Assembly (NCBI RefSeq): GCF_035189165.1
Contig: NZ_CP045246.1
Span: 2,914,001 to 2,978,000, forward strand
Direction: 5' to 3'
From: Arthrobacter sp. JZ12
GTDB taxonomy: Bacteria > Actinomycetota > Actinomycetes > Actinomycetales > Micrococcaceae
Length of the DNA stretch: 64,000 nucleotides
Program-made: the position numbers and the translations under genes
Notes under the pieces: generated by a model
What the model saw: the letters and a program-made list of their open reading frames with translations, nothing else
Databases searched by the model: none
Told to the model about the DNA's origin: nothing
Shown here: one piece after another, positions 33,771-41,298 of the stretch
Layout of the letters: every line of letters starts with the position of its first letter
How positions within the stretch are numbered: position 1 is the stretch's first letter

Positions 33771-34931
33771 TTAGGCGTTGCGGGAGTCTGCTGTTCCGGC
33801 AGCAGGAGGAAGGAGGACAAGTTTGCCGGTGTGCTTCTTCGACAGGAAGTCCTCCTGTGCAACTGCGATGTCGGCCAACGGGTAGGTCCTGGAGACTACG
33901 GGATGGATCTCATTCGCCTCGATGTAGGGCACAAGGTTTTCAAAGACCTCGTCGTCCTGGAAGGTGCAGCCGAAGAGCGTAAGGTCCTTCAGGTAGATGG
34001 TGCGCAGGTCGATCTCGGCAATGGGACCGTTGATGGCCCCGGCAACTGCATACCGGCCACCGGAACGCAGCACATCCAGGAGTGTTGAGGTCTTGGGCCC
34101 GCCCACGATGTCGCAGATGACGTCGACCGAGTTCTTCCCCAGTGCAGCCACAATGTCCGCACCTCGGTCAAGGGTCTGGTCCGCGCCCTGGGCCAGGACC
34201 TGCTCCGCCTTTTCAGGTGAGCAGATTGCGATTACGACGGCGCCACGGCGCTTGGCCAACTGGACCGCGGCAAGGCCTACTCCCCCGGATGCACCGGTGA
34301 CTACAACGCGCTCACCGGTGCACACACCGGCGCGGTGCAGCATATTCTCGGCCGTCGAGTAGGCACACGGTATGGCCGCCAGTTCGGCGTCGCTCCAGTC
34401 GCTGTTGACGGCGTGCGTCTCGCGGGAAGGAGCTACCGTGAACTGGGCGAAGCCGCCGTCGCACTCGCTGCCGAAGGTCCAGCACTCGTAGGGACGGTAA
34501 TCAACGTAGGTGCGCAGCATGTTGCGGACCAGGACCCGCTCGCCGATTCGCTCGGAAGACACGCCGTCGCCGACCGCGACGATCCGTCCGCACACATCAG
34601 CACCCTGGATGCGCGGGAAGGTGAGCGCCTGACCGGACCACGCGGCGTCATCGTCGGTGATTGTCTCGAAACCGGCGGCTCCGCCCGCGTTGGTTTCCGA
34701 GGAGACTGCCTTGGAATACCAGCCGATACGGGTGTTGATGTCGGTGTTGTTGATGGCAGAGGCGCCCACCTCGATGAGTACCTCGCCCTGTCCCGGCCGG
34801 GGAACGGCGACGTCGGTGCGGTATTCGAGCTTGTCAAGTCCGCCGTGCCCCGTGAGGACTGCGGCTTCCATCGTTTTGGGCAAGTCAACGCCCGCCTCAG
34901 TGCGAGCTGCAGTGAGTACTTCTCCGGTCAT
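33771..34931 (-). CDS. Medium-chain (MDR) zinc-type alcohol dehydrogenase/quinone reductase
   Basis: A 386-residue protein starting at ATG 34931 with AAAGGAG upstream. It has GQGEVLIEVGASAINNTDIN near residue 50, RIQGADVCGRIVAVGDGVSS near 105-124, the Rossmann motif RVVVTGASGGVGLAAVQLAKRRGAV near 210-235, and GRYAVAGAINGPIAEIDLR near 300. Such proteins oxidise alcohols or reduce enones with NAD(P). It is the first gene of the minus-strand group MDR, enolase-like, dehydratase, SDR. The start region has two GTTCGCTGGT copies (34951 and 34971). Confidence 0.82.
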   Translation of the reverse strand: MTGEVLTAARTEAGVDLPKTMEAAVLTGHGGLDKLEYRTDVAVPRPGQGEVLIEVGASAINNTDINTRIGWYSKAVSSETNAGGAAGFETITDDDAAWSGQALTFPRIQGADVCGRIVAVGDGVSSERIGERVLVRNMLRTYVDYRPYECWTFGSECDGGFAQFTVAPSRETHAVNSDWSDAELAAIPCAYSTAENMLHRAGVCTGERVVVTGASGGVGLAAVQLAKRRGAVVIAICSPEKAEQVLAQGADQTLDRGADIVAALGKNSVDVICDIVGGPKTSTLLDVLRSGGRYAVAGAINGPIAEIDLRTIYLKDLTLFGCTFQDDEVFENLVPYIEANEIHPVVSRTYPLADIAVAQEDFLSKKHTGKLVLLPPAAGTADSRNA

Positions 34932-34976
34932 CCTGATCGAACTCCTTTGTTCGCTGGTGATTTCCACGATGTTCGC

Positions 34977-35016
34977 TGGTAGGTCCGCAGGGACCACGGA
35001 TCCTGCGGACCTACCA
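34977..35016 (-). terminator. Terminator after the MFS gene
   Basis: A perfect 15-bp stem with a 10-base loop follows the MFS stop at 35031 on the minus strand. It lies upstream of the MDR dehydrogenase gene and so would separate the MFS transcript from the downstream catabolic operon. Confidence 0.75.
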
Positions 35017-35030
35017 GTTCTGTTACTGAT

Positions 35031-36374
35031 TTAGACGGAGGCTGACGCCTCGCTGAGGCTCATGCCCCTCGTTTCGGGAGCCCACATCTGGGAGATCACA
35101 GCCCCGATCACGCAGATGCCCGCCGCGATGAGCATCGTGACGCCCACACCCAGGCCGCTAACCGACAGCGGCAGAATGAAGGTTCCGGCCGCCGCACCGA
35201 TACGGGACACGGCAGTGGCGAAACCGACCCCGGCACCGCGTATCTCGGTGGGGAAAACTTCTCCCGGGTAAACCCCGGTCAGGGCCGTGGAAACCGCGTT
35301 GGCGAAGGAGAAGAGAATGAAGCAGGTCAGGATGATCAGCGGGGATACCTGAGCGAAGAGGCCGATGACAATCAGCGCGGCGGCGCCGATCCACTGCGGC
35401 GGAATGGCCAGCTTGCGGCGTCCGACCCGCTCGATGAGGAACATGGCGGCAAGGGCGCCGGCAACCACGAACCCGTTCAGCAGGAGGGCGCCGGTCAGTC
35501 CGTCCTCAAGCCCGAAGCTTTCCAGGACGATGGGCGCGAAGGTCGCGATCGCGAAGTAGGGCGTGACGTTGCAGACCCAGTAGATGGACACAAATGCTGT
35601 GGCCTTGCGGTACTGGGGTGAGAACAGTCGCCAGACGCTGGTCTTTCGCACTTCTTCGCGGATCACATCCTCCACTTCCGCCTCTTCCATGTACTCACGG
35701 GCGATGGCGTGTCCTTCCTCAACGCGTCCCTTGCTGATCAGCCAGCGCGGAGACTCCGGCGTTCCGAGGCGGAGCAGGAAAACGATGAGGGAAGGAACCG
35801 TGCTCATGCCCAAAATGATGCGCCAGTCGGCACTCAGGGCGGAGGACATGTAGTAACCCACGGCGTAGGCGAGAAGGTACCCGACGTACCAGGCCACTTC
35901 CTGGAAGGCCAGGAGCTTGCCGCGCAAACGCGTAGGAGCGAACTCGGCTAACAGCGGCCAGCCAATCGCGTAGTCCGCGCCGATCGCCATGCCCATCAGC
36001 AGGCGGATGATGAAGAGCTGAATTTCATCGGTAACGAAGAATTGCGCTACAGAGCCCGCCAGGAAGATGGCCAGGTCGATGATGAACATCGGCTTGCGGC
36101 CGAACTTGTCGGCGAAGTAGCCGCCAAGGGGCCCACCAAGGAAGATGCCGATCAGGGCTGAAGCACCGATGAGGCCCTGCCAAACGAATGACAAGCCAAG
36201 ATCGGCAGTCATTGCAGGAATGACAAGTCCGATTCCACCAAGGATGAAACCGTCGATGAACATGCCACCGGCGATCACGCCGCTGAGCTTGATTAGGAAC
36301 CGGCTCTTCTTCGGGTCCGTTCCGAGTTGCGGCTTGGACCCGTCTTCAGAGCGGCGGGAAACAGTAGATTGCAC
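35031..36374 (-). CDS. MFS transporter (sugar/organic acid porter type)
   Basis: A 447-residue, twelve-helix transporter. GTG 36374 is chosen as start because AAGGAAG lies five bases upstream; ATG 36455 has no such site and would lie in an operator. Typical porter marks are PLGGYFADKFGRKPMFIID (loop 2-3), GMAIGADYAIGWPLLAEFAPTRLRGKL (helix 4-5), SPRWLISKGR after helix 6, ERVGRRKLA in loop 8-9 and PTEIRGAGVGFATAVSRIGAA. It is divergent from the dioxovalerate dehydrogenase gene, so the pair probably responds to one regulator and imports the substrate of this block. Confidence 0.85.
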   Translation of the reverse strand: MQSTVSRRSEDGSKPQLGTDPKKSRFLIKLSGVIAGGMFIDGFILGGIGLVIPAMTADLGLSFVWQGLIGASALIGIFLGGPLGGYFADKFGRKPMFIIDLAIFLAGSVAQFFVTDEIQLFIIRLLMGMAIGADYAIGWPLLAEFAPTRLRGKLLAFQEVAWYVGYLLAYAVGYYMSSALSADWRIILGMSTVPSLIVFLLRLGTPESPRWLISKGRVEEGHAIAREYMEEAEVEDVIREEVRKTSVWRLFSPQYRKATAFVSIYWVCNVTPYFAIATFAPIVLESFGLEDGLTGALLLNGFVVAGALAAMFLIERVGRRKLAIPPQWIGAAALIVIGLFAQVSPLIILTCFILFSFANAVSTALTGVYPGEVFPTEIRGAGVGFATAVSRIGAAAGTFILPLSVSGLGVGVTMLIAAGICVIGAVISQMWAPETRGMSLSEASASV

Positions 36375-36449
36375 TGTGACTTCCTTGTCTGGAAATTGCT
36401 TGTACGTCAAGAGAGCGCCATCATGAGCGCTGGCGAAGGAACGAGGGAT

Positions 36450-36464
36450 GTTCATTCACCGAAC
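36450..36464. promoter_or_regulatory. Candidate IclR operator GTTCA-N5-CGAAC
   Basis: One mismatch from the GTTCA-N5-TGAAC palindrome; spacer TTCAC. It lies 76 bases before the MFS start in the 242-base divergent region. Confidence 0.45.
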
Positions 36465-36580
36465 ACGGTGGTCAAATATGACATTGAGCACACTGGCGAG
36501 TCAAGGCGTGATCAACATTACGAAGCGATGCCCTGCGGCCTTTGACTGTGACCTAGGGTACACATAAAATTGAATATGGT

Positions 36581-36595
36581 GTTCACATTCTGAAC
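36581..36595. promoter_or_regulatory. Candidate IclR operator GTTCA-N5-TGAAC
   Basis: A perfect palindrome with spacer CATTC, immediately upstream of the AGGAGG ribosome-binding site (36607-36612) of the dioxovalerate dehydrogenase gene. It overlaps or follows the likely transcription start, which fits repression. Its arms and most of its spacer equal the site at 42815 ahead of iclR. Confidence 0.6.
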
Positions 36596-36616
36596 CCATT
36601 ACCCTAGGAGGAAACC

Positions 36617-38209
36617 GTGACTCTCACCGGACATTCCCTAATCGCCGGCCAGTCCGTTGCTGGCGAAGGCCCGACTACGGCCGGATTCAATCCAGCTACC
36701 AACGAAGCTCTGACGCCGGAATACTCGCTGCTCACCGCAGAGCAGTTGAAGGCTGCGACAGCGGCCGCAGCCGAAGCGTACCCGTCCTTCAGTACTCTCG
36801 ATCCCGAAACGCACGCCGCATTCCTGGACGCTATCGCGGACAATATCGAAGCCCTGGGCGACGAATTGATCACGCGTGCCTGCCAGGAAACCGGTCTCCC
36901 GACCGCCAGGATCGAGGGCGAGCGCAAGCGCACAACGGGCCAACTGCGGCTCTTCGGCGAGGTTGTCCGCCAGGGTGACTTCCGCGGGGTCCGCATCGAT
37001 CCCGCCATCCCGGACCGCACTCCGCTCCCCCGTGCCGACATCCGCCAGCGACAGATCCCACTCGGACCGGTTGCCGTCTTCGGTGCCAGCAACTTCCCGC
37101 TTGCTTTCTCGACCGCCGGCGGTGACACGGCCTCTGCACTGGCCGCAGGCTGCCCTGTGGTCTTCAAGGCCCACAATGCACACCCGGGTACGGGTGAGCT
37201 TGTCGGTCAGGCCATCACTAAGGCTGTCAAGCAGTTCAATCTGCACCCCGGCGTCTTCTCGCTGGTCTACGGGCCGGGTGCCAGCATCGGGCAGGCACTG
37301 GTGGCCGATCCACACATCAAAGCTGTTGGTTTCACGGGTTCGCAGGCCGCAGGCGTTTCCCTGATGCGCACCGCCGCGGCGCGTCCGGAGCCGATTCCGG
37401 TCTACGCCGAAATGTCGTCCCTCAATCCGGTCTTCGTTTTCGAGGGCGCCCTCAAGGGTGACATCGATGCCCTCGCTCAGCAGTACGTGGCATCGGTGAC
37501 AGGAAGTTCCGGGCAGCTCTGCACCTCGCCCGGGCTGCTGTTCGCCCCTGTCGGTGAAGCGGGCGACCGCTTCGCCGCCGCCGTCGGACGCGCCGTCAGC
37601 GCCTGCGCGGGCCAAACCATGCTGACCGAAGGTATCGCCGGCTCCTGGCGCACCGGAACCGAGAATCTTCGCTCCGCCGATAATGTGACGGTGATCGGAG
37701 AAGGCACCGCCGGGTCCACCGAGAACGCCCCGGCGCCGGCTATTTTCGGTACCCGCGTGGAGGACTTCGTGACCAACCACGTTCTGCATGAAGAGATTTT
37801 CGGTGCAGCTTCGCTGGTCATCCGCTACGGCTCCGTGGCAGAACTCATGGAGGCCACCGCACGTATCGAAGGCCAGCTCACAGCTTCGCTCCAGCTGACC
37901 GAAGAGGACTACGCGACGGCAGCTCAACTTATTCCCCTTCTGGAACAGAAGGTTGGCCGCATCATTGTCAACGGCTGGCCCACCGGCGTCGAGGTTGGTC
38001 ACGCGATGGTGCACGGCGGACCGTTCCCGGCCACCTCGGACTCACGCAGCACGTCCGTTGGCACACTTGCCATCAACCGCTTCCTGCGCCCGGTGGCGTA
38101 CCAGAATCTCCCTCAGGAGCTGCTCCCGCAGCCGCTCCAGGACAGCAACCCCTGGCACCTCAATCGCCGCATCAACGGCACGGTTGAGGCTGCGGAAGCC
38201 CGGGTCTAG
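36617..38209 (+). CDS. 2,5-dioxovalerate (2-oxoglutarate semialdehyde) dehydrogenase
   Basis: A 530-residue aldehyde dehydrogenase starting at GTG 36617 behind AGGAGG. It has the features of the KGSADH branch: ARIEGERKRTTGQLRLFGEVV near residues 97-117, VFGASNFPLAFSTAGGDTAS near 154-173, AEMSSLNPVFVFEGAL with E265, and the catalytic Cys in SSGQLCTSPG (C302). The C terminus has NGWPTGVEVGHAMVHGGPFP, typical of this branch. It oxidises 2-oxoglutarate semialdehyde to 2-oxoglutarate, the last step in hydroxyproline, glucarate and non-phosphorylative pentose breakdown. Confidence 0.88.
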   Translation: MTLTGHSLIAGQSVAGEGPTTAGFNPATNEALTPEYSLLTAEQLKAATAAAAEAYPSFSTLDPETHAAFLDAIADNIEALGDELITRACQETGLPTARIEGERKRTTGQLRLFGEVVRQGDFRGVRIDPAIPDRTPLPRADIRQRQIPLGPVAVFGASNFPLAFSTAGGDTASALAAGCPVVFKAHNAHPGTGELVGQAITKAVKQFNLHPGVFSLVYGPGASIGQALVADPHIKAVGFTGSQAAGVSLMRTAAARPEPIPVYAEMSSLNPVFVFEGALKGDIDALAQQYVASVTGSSGQLCTSPGLLFAPVGEAGDRFAAAVGRAVSACAGQTMLTEGIAGSWRTGTENLRSADNVTVIGEGTAGSTENAPAPAIFGTRVEDFVTNHVLHEEIFGAASLVIRYGSVAELMEATARIEGQLTASLQLTEEDYATAAQLIPLLEQKVGRIIVNGWPTGVEVGHAMVHGGPFPATSDSRSTSVGTLAINRFLRPVAYQNLPQELLPQPLQDSNPWHLNRRINGTVEAAEARV

Positions 38210-38229
38210 CGGGTACACCCGCAAGTCCA

Positions 38230-38277
38230 GAGGAACGGCGTCGTGCCGGCTTGAGGGCCAGCACGACGCCGTTCCTC
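38230..38277 (+). terminator. Terminator after the dioxovalerate dehydrogenase gene
   Basis: A perfect 17-bp stem with a 14-base loop, followed by TTTT on the plus strand, 20 bases after the stop codon. A classical intrinsic terminator. Confidence 0.92.
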
Positions 38278-38317
38278 TTTTCGAGTGCGCCAGCCTTCTA
38301 TTTCACTGCTTAAACGG

Positions 38318-38358
38318 CTCCGACCCTGGGGGCTACGTGAGCGTCCCCAGGGCCGGAG
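38318..38358 (-). terminator. Hairpin after the SnoaL-like gene
   Basis: A 14-bp stem with one mismatch (CTCCGACCCTGGGG against CCCCAGGGCCGGAG) and a 13-base loop, placed downstream of the minus-strand monooxygenase operon. The T-run on the minus strand is short (GTTTAAG). Confidence 0.6.
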
Positions 38359-38416
38359 GTTTGGCGCTGGTCGTGCGGCGGGCGGTTAGGCAGGCACCGC
38401 GACCTAGAAGTTGCCG

Positions 38417-38821
38417 CTAACCCAGGTGCCAGATGCCGAGAGCGGAGAGCAGCTCCCGGGGATCCCAGACCACCCACTCCTCGGCCAGTTTGTCGTCCTC
38501 GAACCGGAGGAACGAGGCCCCCGTCACCGTGACGCTGCGACCGGTGGCAGGCACGTCCATGAACTCACCCTGGTGGGTACCCTTGGTCTGCCAGTGGATG
38601 GCAGCTGTAGCACCGTCCTCCACAATGTGCAGGATCTCCGTGGTGGTGTCCGGGAAAGCGGCATGCGTTGCTTCAATGGTCTTTCGAAGCGTTGCATAGT
38701 CCTCGCTGCCGGACTTGGAGCGGCGGACGTAGTCCGGGCTGAGCATCTCTTCGAAGGGGGTCAGGTCCCCGTCACCCCACGCACGGTTCCACGCATTGAG
38801 GATAGTTGTCTGACGGGTCAT
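38417..38821 (-). CDS. SnoaL-like (NTF2 fold) protein
   Basis: A 134-residue protein of the ester cyclase/SnoaL group: TTILNAWNRAWGDGDLTPFEEMLSPDYV at the N terminus, then FPDTTTEILHIVEDGATAAIHW and HQGEFMDVPATGRSVTVTGAS, ending LAEEWVVWDPRELLSALG. These small alpha+beta barrels act as cyclases, isomerases or hydrolases; the role here is not known. Its start overlaps the stop of the flavin reductase gene (ATGA), making it the last gene of the operon. Confidence 0.82.
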   Translation of the reverse strand: MTRQTTILNAWNRAWGDGDLTPFEEMLSPDYVRRSKSGSEDYATLRKTIEATHAAFPDTTTEILHIVEDGATAAIHWQTKGTHQGEFMDVPATGRSVTVTGASFLRFEDDKLAEEWVVWDPRELLSALGIWHLG

Positions 38822-39393
38822 GATGCACTCCTTGCGGGCTCCGAAGCCGACTGTACCGGCTGCGCCGGCGCTGGGATTTCAATGGGGAGGTACTTGCCGA
38901 ACTTGCCGCCCCGGAAGATCAGGGCGCTTCCGTCGCCTTCACTCATGTGCGTGATGGATCCAACCACCATGTAGTGGTCACCGACTACTACTTCCGCAGT
39001 CACTACGCAGTCGATGTACGCAGTAGCACCGTTCAGGTGCGGCGTTCCGAGAGGACCCTTGGTGCAGGGAATGCCTGAGAACTTTTCGGGGCCCTTTCGC
39101 GACAGCGACCGGCAGATGCTGACCTGATCGTCAGAGAGGATGTTCGCAGTGAACTTCTGCAGCTTGCGCAGTTTCGGCCAACTCGAGGAGCCCTTGTCAA
39201 CACAGAACATGACCAGGGGCGGTTCCAGCGAGAGGGACTGGAATGTACCGACAACCAGGCCAAGCTTCTCGTCGTCGTCGTTGGTTCCGGTGATGGCTAC
39301 AACGCCGGTCGGAAGTTTGCCTAGTACCTGCCGATAGTAGGCGGGCGTGATGTCGTTATCCGGCGTAATTTCCGAGGATGGGGTGATGTCCAT
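38818..39393 (-). CDS. Flavin reductase family protein
   Basis: A 191-residue protein with the flavin-reductase (split beta-barrel) pattern: YYRQVLGKLPTGVVAITGTN near residue 20, LVVGTFQSLSLEPPLVMFCVD near 45-65, SSSWPKLRKLQKFTANILSDDQ near 68-90, and GDHYMVVGSITHMSEGDGSALIFRGGKFG near 138-166. Such enzymes reduce FMN or FAD with NAD(P)H and supply it to a partner monooxygenase. It is the second of two flavin reductases in this operon, and they share about half of their key residues; the tail is Ala/Pro/Ser-rich. Confidence 0.85.
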   Translation of the reverse strand: MDITPSSEITPDNDITPAYYRQVLGKLPTGVVAITGTNDDDEKLGLVVGTFQSLSLEPPLVMFCVDKGSSSWPKLRKLQKFTANILSDDQVSICRSLSRKGPEKFSGIPCTKGPLGTPHLNGATAYIDCVVTAEVVVGDHYMVVGSITHMSEGDGSALIFRGGKFGKYLPIEIPAPAQPVQSASEPARSAS

Positions 39394-39437
39394 GAGGATT
39401 CCTTTTACGGGTCTCTGATTGGGCGACGATGCCCTGG

Positions 39438-39959
39438 CTAGGAGGACGGAATGAGGTTTTCCCTGAAGCTGCCGAAGCGGCCACCATGAAAAATCAGGGG
39501 TGAGCCTTCACTGTGCGCCATGTCGATGACGCTCGCAATGACCACAATGTGATCACCTGCCACGAACTGCTGCTCTACGCGGCAGTCGAACCAGGCCAGG
39601 GCACCCTGGATGTGCGGGTTGCCCCACTCGGACTCTGACCAGGCAACTGAGCGCAGCTTGTCCTCGCCCTTCGACGAAAGCGCCCGGCAAACCTGCTGCT
39701 GGTCTTCCGCCAGCAGGCTGATGCTGAACGTCGAGGCGTCCGCAATTTTCGGCCAACTGGTGGAGGAATCCATAACGCTGAAGGTCACCAGCGCCGGTTC
39801 CATGGAGAGGGAGGCGAACGTCCCGACGATCATGCCGTTCTGGACGCCGGTGGTCCGGTCCGTTGAGCAGACCGCGGCAACTCCGGTGGGCAGGTGGCGC
39901 ATGACCGCGCGGTACGTGTCAGAACTGATGGGCCGCGCAGCAAGAGCGTTAACACTCAT
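39438..39959 (-). CDS. Flavin reductase family protein
   Basis: A 173-residue paralogue of the next gene: YRAVMRHLPTGVAAVCSTD, then MIVGTFASLSMEPALVTFSVM, STSWPKIADASTFSISLLAEDQ and GDHIVVIASVIDMAHSEGSPLIFHGGRFG. The expected role is to feed reduced flavin to the LLM monooxygenase of the same operon. Its ATG overlaps the stop of the amine oxidase gene by four bases. Having two reductases for one monooxygenase is unusual; one may have another partner. Confidence 0.85.
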   Translation of the reverse strand: MSVNALAARPISSDTYRAVMRHLPTGVAAVCSTDRTTGVQNGMIVGTFASLSMEPALVTFSVMDSSTSWPKIADASTFSISLLAEDQQQVCRALSSKGEDKLRSVAWSESEWGNPHIQGALAWFDCRVEQQFVAGDHIVVIASVIDMAHSEGSPLIFHGGRFGSFRENLIPSS

Positions 39960-41257
39960 GACTGTGCCTTCAGCTCTGCATCGACATCGCGGCTGGCACG
40001 CAGACCGGATTCGATGGCGCCGTCGAAGAAGCCTGCCCAGATATTCGCAATGTCACTGCTGGCGAAGTGCAGTGCGCCTTCGCTGGCCTGCTGTGCTGCG
40101 TGGTACTTGGTGAGCTGGCCGGGGCGCTGGATCTGCCAGGTCTCCTCGGCGTACGGGTCTTCGCCCCACTTGTGGCCGGTGACCTCGATAACCTCGAGGT
40201 CGTCGCGCCAGACGCGAATGGCTTCCTGGATCTGCTCGGGGTCGGTGACATCGATGCGGTTGGCGTCGGCGCCGAAGCCGACCAGCACGGCGTCGGTGTC
40301 GCTGACGAACTCGGTGCGGATGACCGAGAGCGGCTTGTCCTGCGCGGAGTAGGCGAAGAACGGCTTGATGGGTCCCTTGACCCGGATCCAGGCCTTCACG
40401 CCCTGTGATGCGGTGCGTTCCCGGCTCGGGGCGAGCTTGCCCTCGGAGAGCGCCGGCTGGACATCAAGCTTGTGGAGAATGTTCTGCGGAAGGGTGATGA
40501 CAACCTTCTTGGCAGTGATTTCCCGACCGTCACCGTAGGTGACGGTGGCGCCGTCGTCGGTGTGGCGCACGGAGGTGACCGGGGAGTTCAGGCGGATGTC
40601 GGCGTCGGCGTCGGCCGCAATGGCCTTGACGAGGGTGTCATTGCCGTTCTTGAGGCGGAAGATGGCCGAGGCCTCGTGCATCAGGTGCCAGTGCCCGGAG
40701 GACCCGGCGGTCCAGCGCAGCGCGTTGACGTACGCGCACTGATCCAGCGGCGCGTTGAAGTGGCCCACCCAGGCGGCCTCGTTGGCGTTGCGCTCATCCA
40801 CGGACAGGTCCAGCTTGTCCAGCATTTCCTGCAGGTTGTACTGGTCAACCTCGGCCAGGTCCGGGTTGGTCAGTGGGGCGTCGGGGCGGGGCAGCCACTT
40901 CATGGTGTCCTCGAGGACCCGGGTCATGCCGGGGTCGATGAGGTTCATGAAGTCATCCAGGTTGCCGCGGCGGACTTCGTCGCCGGCCAGCCAGTAGGTC
41001 TCCTCCGAACGCGGCCCGCGGGAAACCTCAAGGCCGTACCGGGTCACCTCAGCCCACACGTGCGGCTGGGTCCAGTGCAGCCAGTTCCCGCCAAGCTCGA
41101 GGTTCTGGTCCAGGCGGCGCTCGGTGTACACGCGGCCGCCGAGGCGCTCACGGGCTTCCAGGACAACCACCTCGTGACCGCGGTTGCCCAGTTCACGGGC
41201 GGTGATCAGGCCGGCAAGACCGGCACCGATGACGACGACGTCAGTCTGTTCAGTCAT
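39956..41257 (-). CDS. FAD-dependent amine oxidase
   Basis: A 433-residue flavoprotein oxidase. The FAD motif is VVVIGAGLAGLITARELGNRGHEVVVLEARERLGGRVY at residues 7-44 (GxGxxG then E and GGR), followed by LELGGNWLHWTQPHVW, a substrate-region VVITLPQNILHKLDV and a C-terminal HFASSDIANIWAGFFDGAIESGLR (the second FAD-binding segment). It belongs to the monoamine oxidase/putrescine oxidase superfamily but differs clearly from the putrescine oxidase at 56957. It may oxidise the amine released or exposed by the LLM monooxygenase. Confidence 0.85.
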   Translation of the reverse strand: MTEQTDVVVIGAGLAGLITARELGNRGHEVVVLEARERLGGRVYTERRLDQNLELGGNWLHWTQPHVWAEVTRYGLEVSRGPRSEETYWLAGDEVRRGNLDDFMNLIDPGMTRVLEDTMKWLPRPDAPLTNPDLAEVDQYNLQEMLDKLDLSVDERNANEAAWVGHFNAPLDQCAYVNALRWTAGSSGHWHLMHEASAIFRLKNGNDTLVKAIAADADADIRLNSPVTSVRHTDDGATVTYGDGREITAKKVVITLPQNILHKLDVQPALSEGKLAPSRERTASQGVKAWIRVKGPIKPFFAYSAQDKPLSVIRTEFVSDTDAVLVGFGADANRIDVTDPEQIQEAIRVWRDDLEVIEVTGHKWGEDPYAEETWQIQRPGQLTKYHAAQQASEGALHFASSDIANIWAGFFDGAIESGLRASRDVDAELKAQS

Positions 41258-41298
41258 GTGATGTATCTTTCGTTGCAGTAGCGGTTGGGGCGGTGGAC

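Noticed and set aside
34939-34954. CGAAC-N6-GTTCG near the MDR dehydrogenase start as another IclR site
   Set aside because: The spacer is six rather than five and the outer bases differ; too weak to list as an operator.
36638-38014. A 458-codon open frame on the minus strand
   Set aside because: Antisense to the dioxovalerate dehydrogenase gene, which has motifs, a ribosome-binding site and a terminator.
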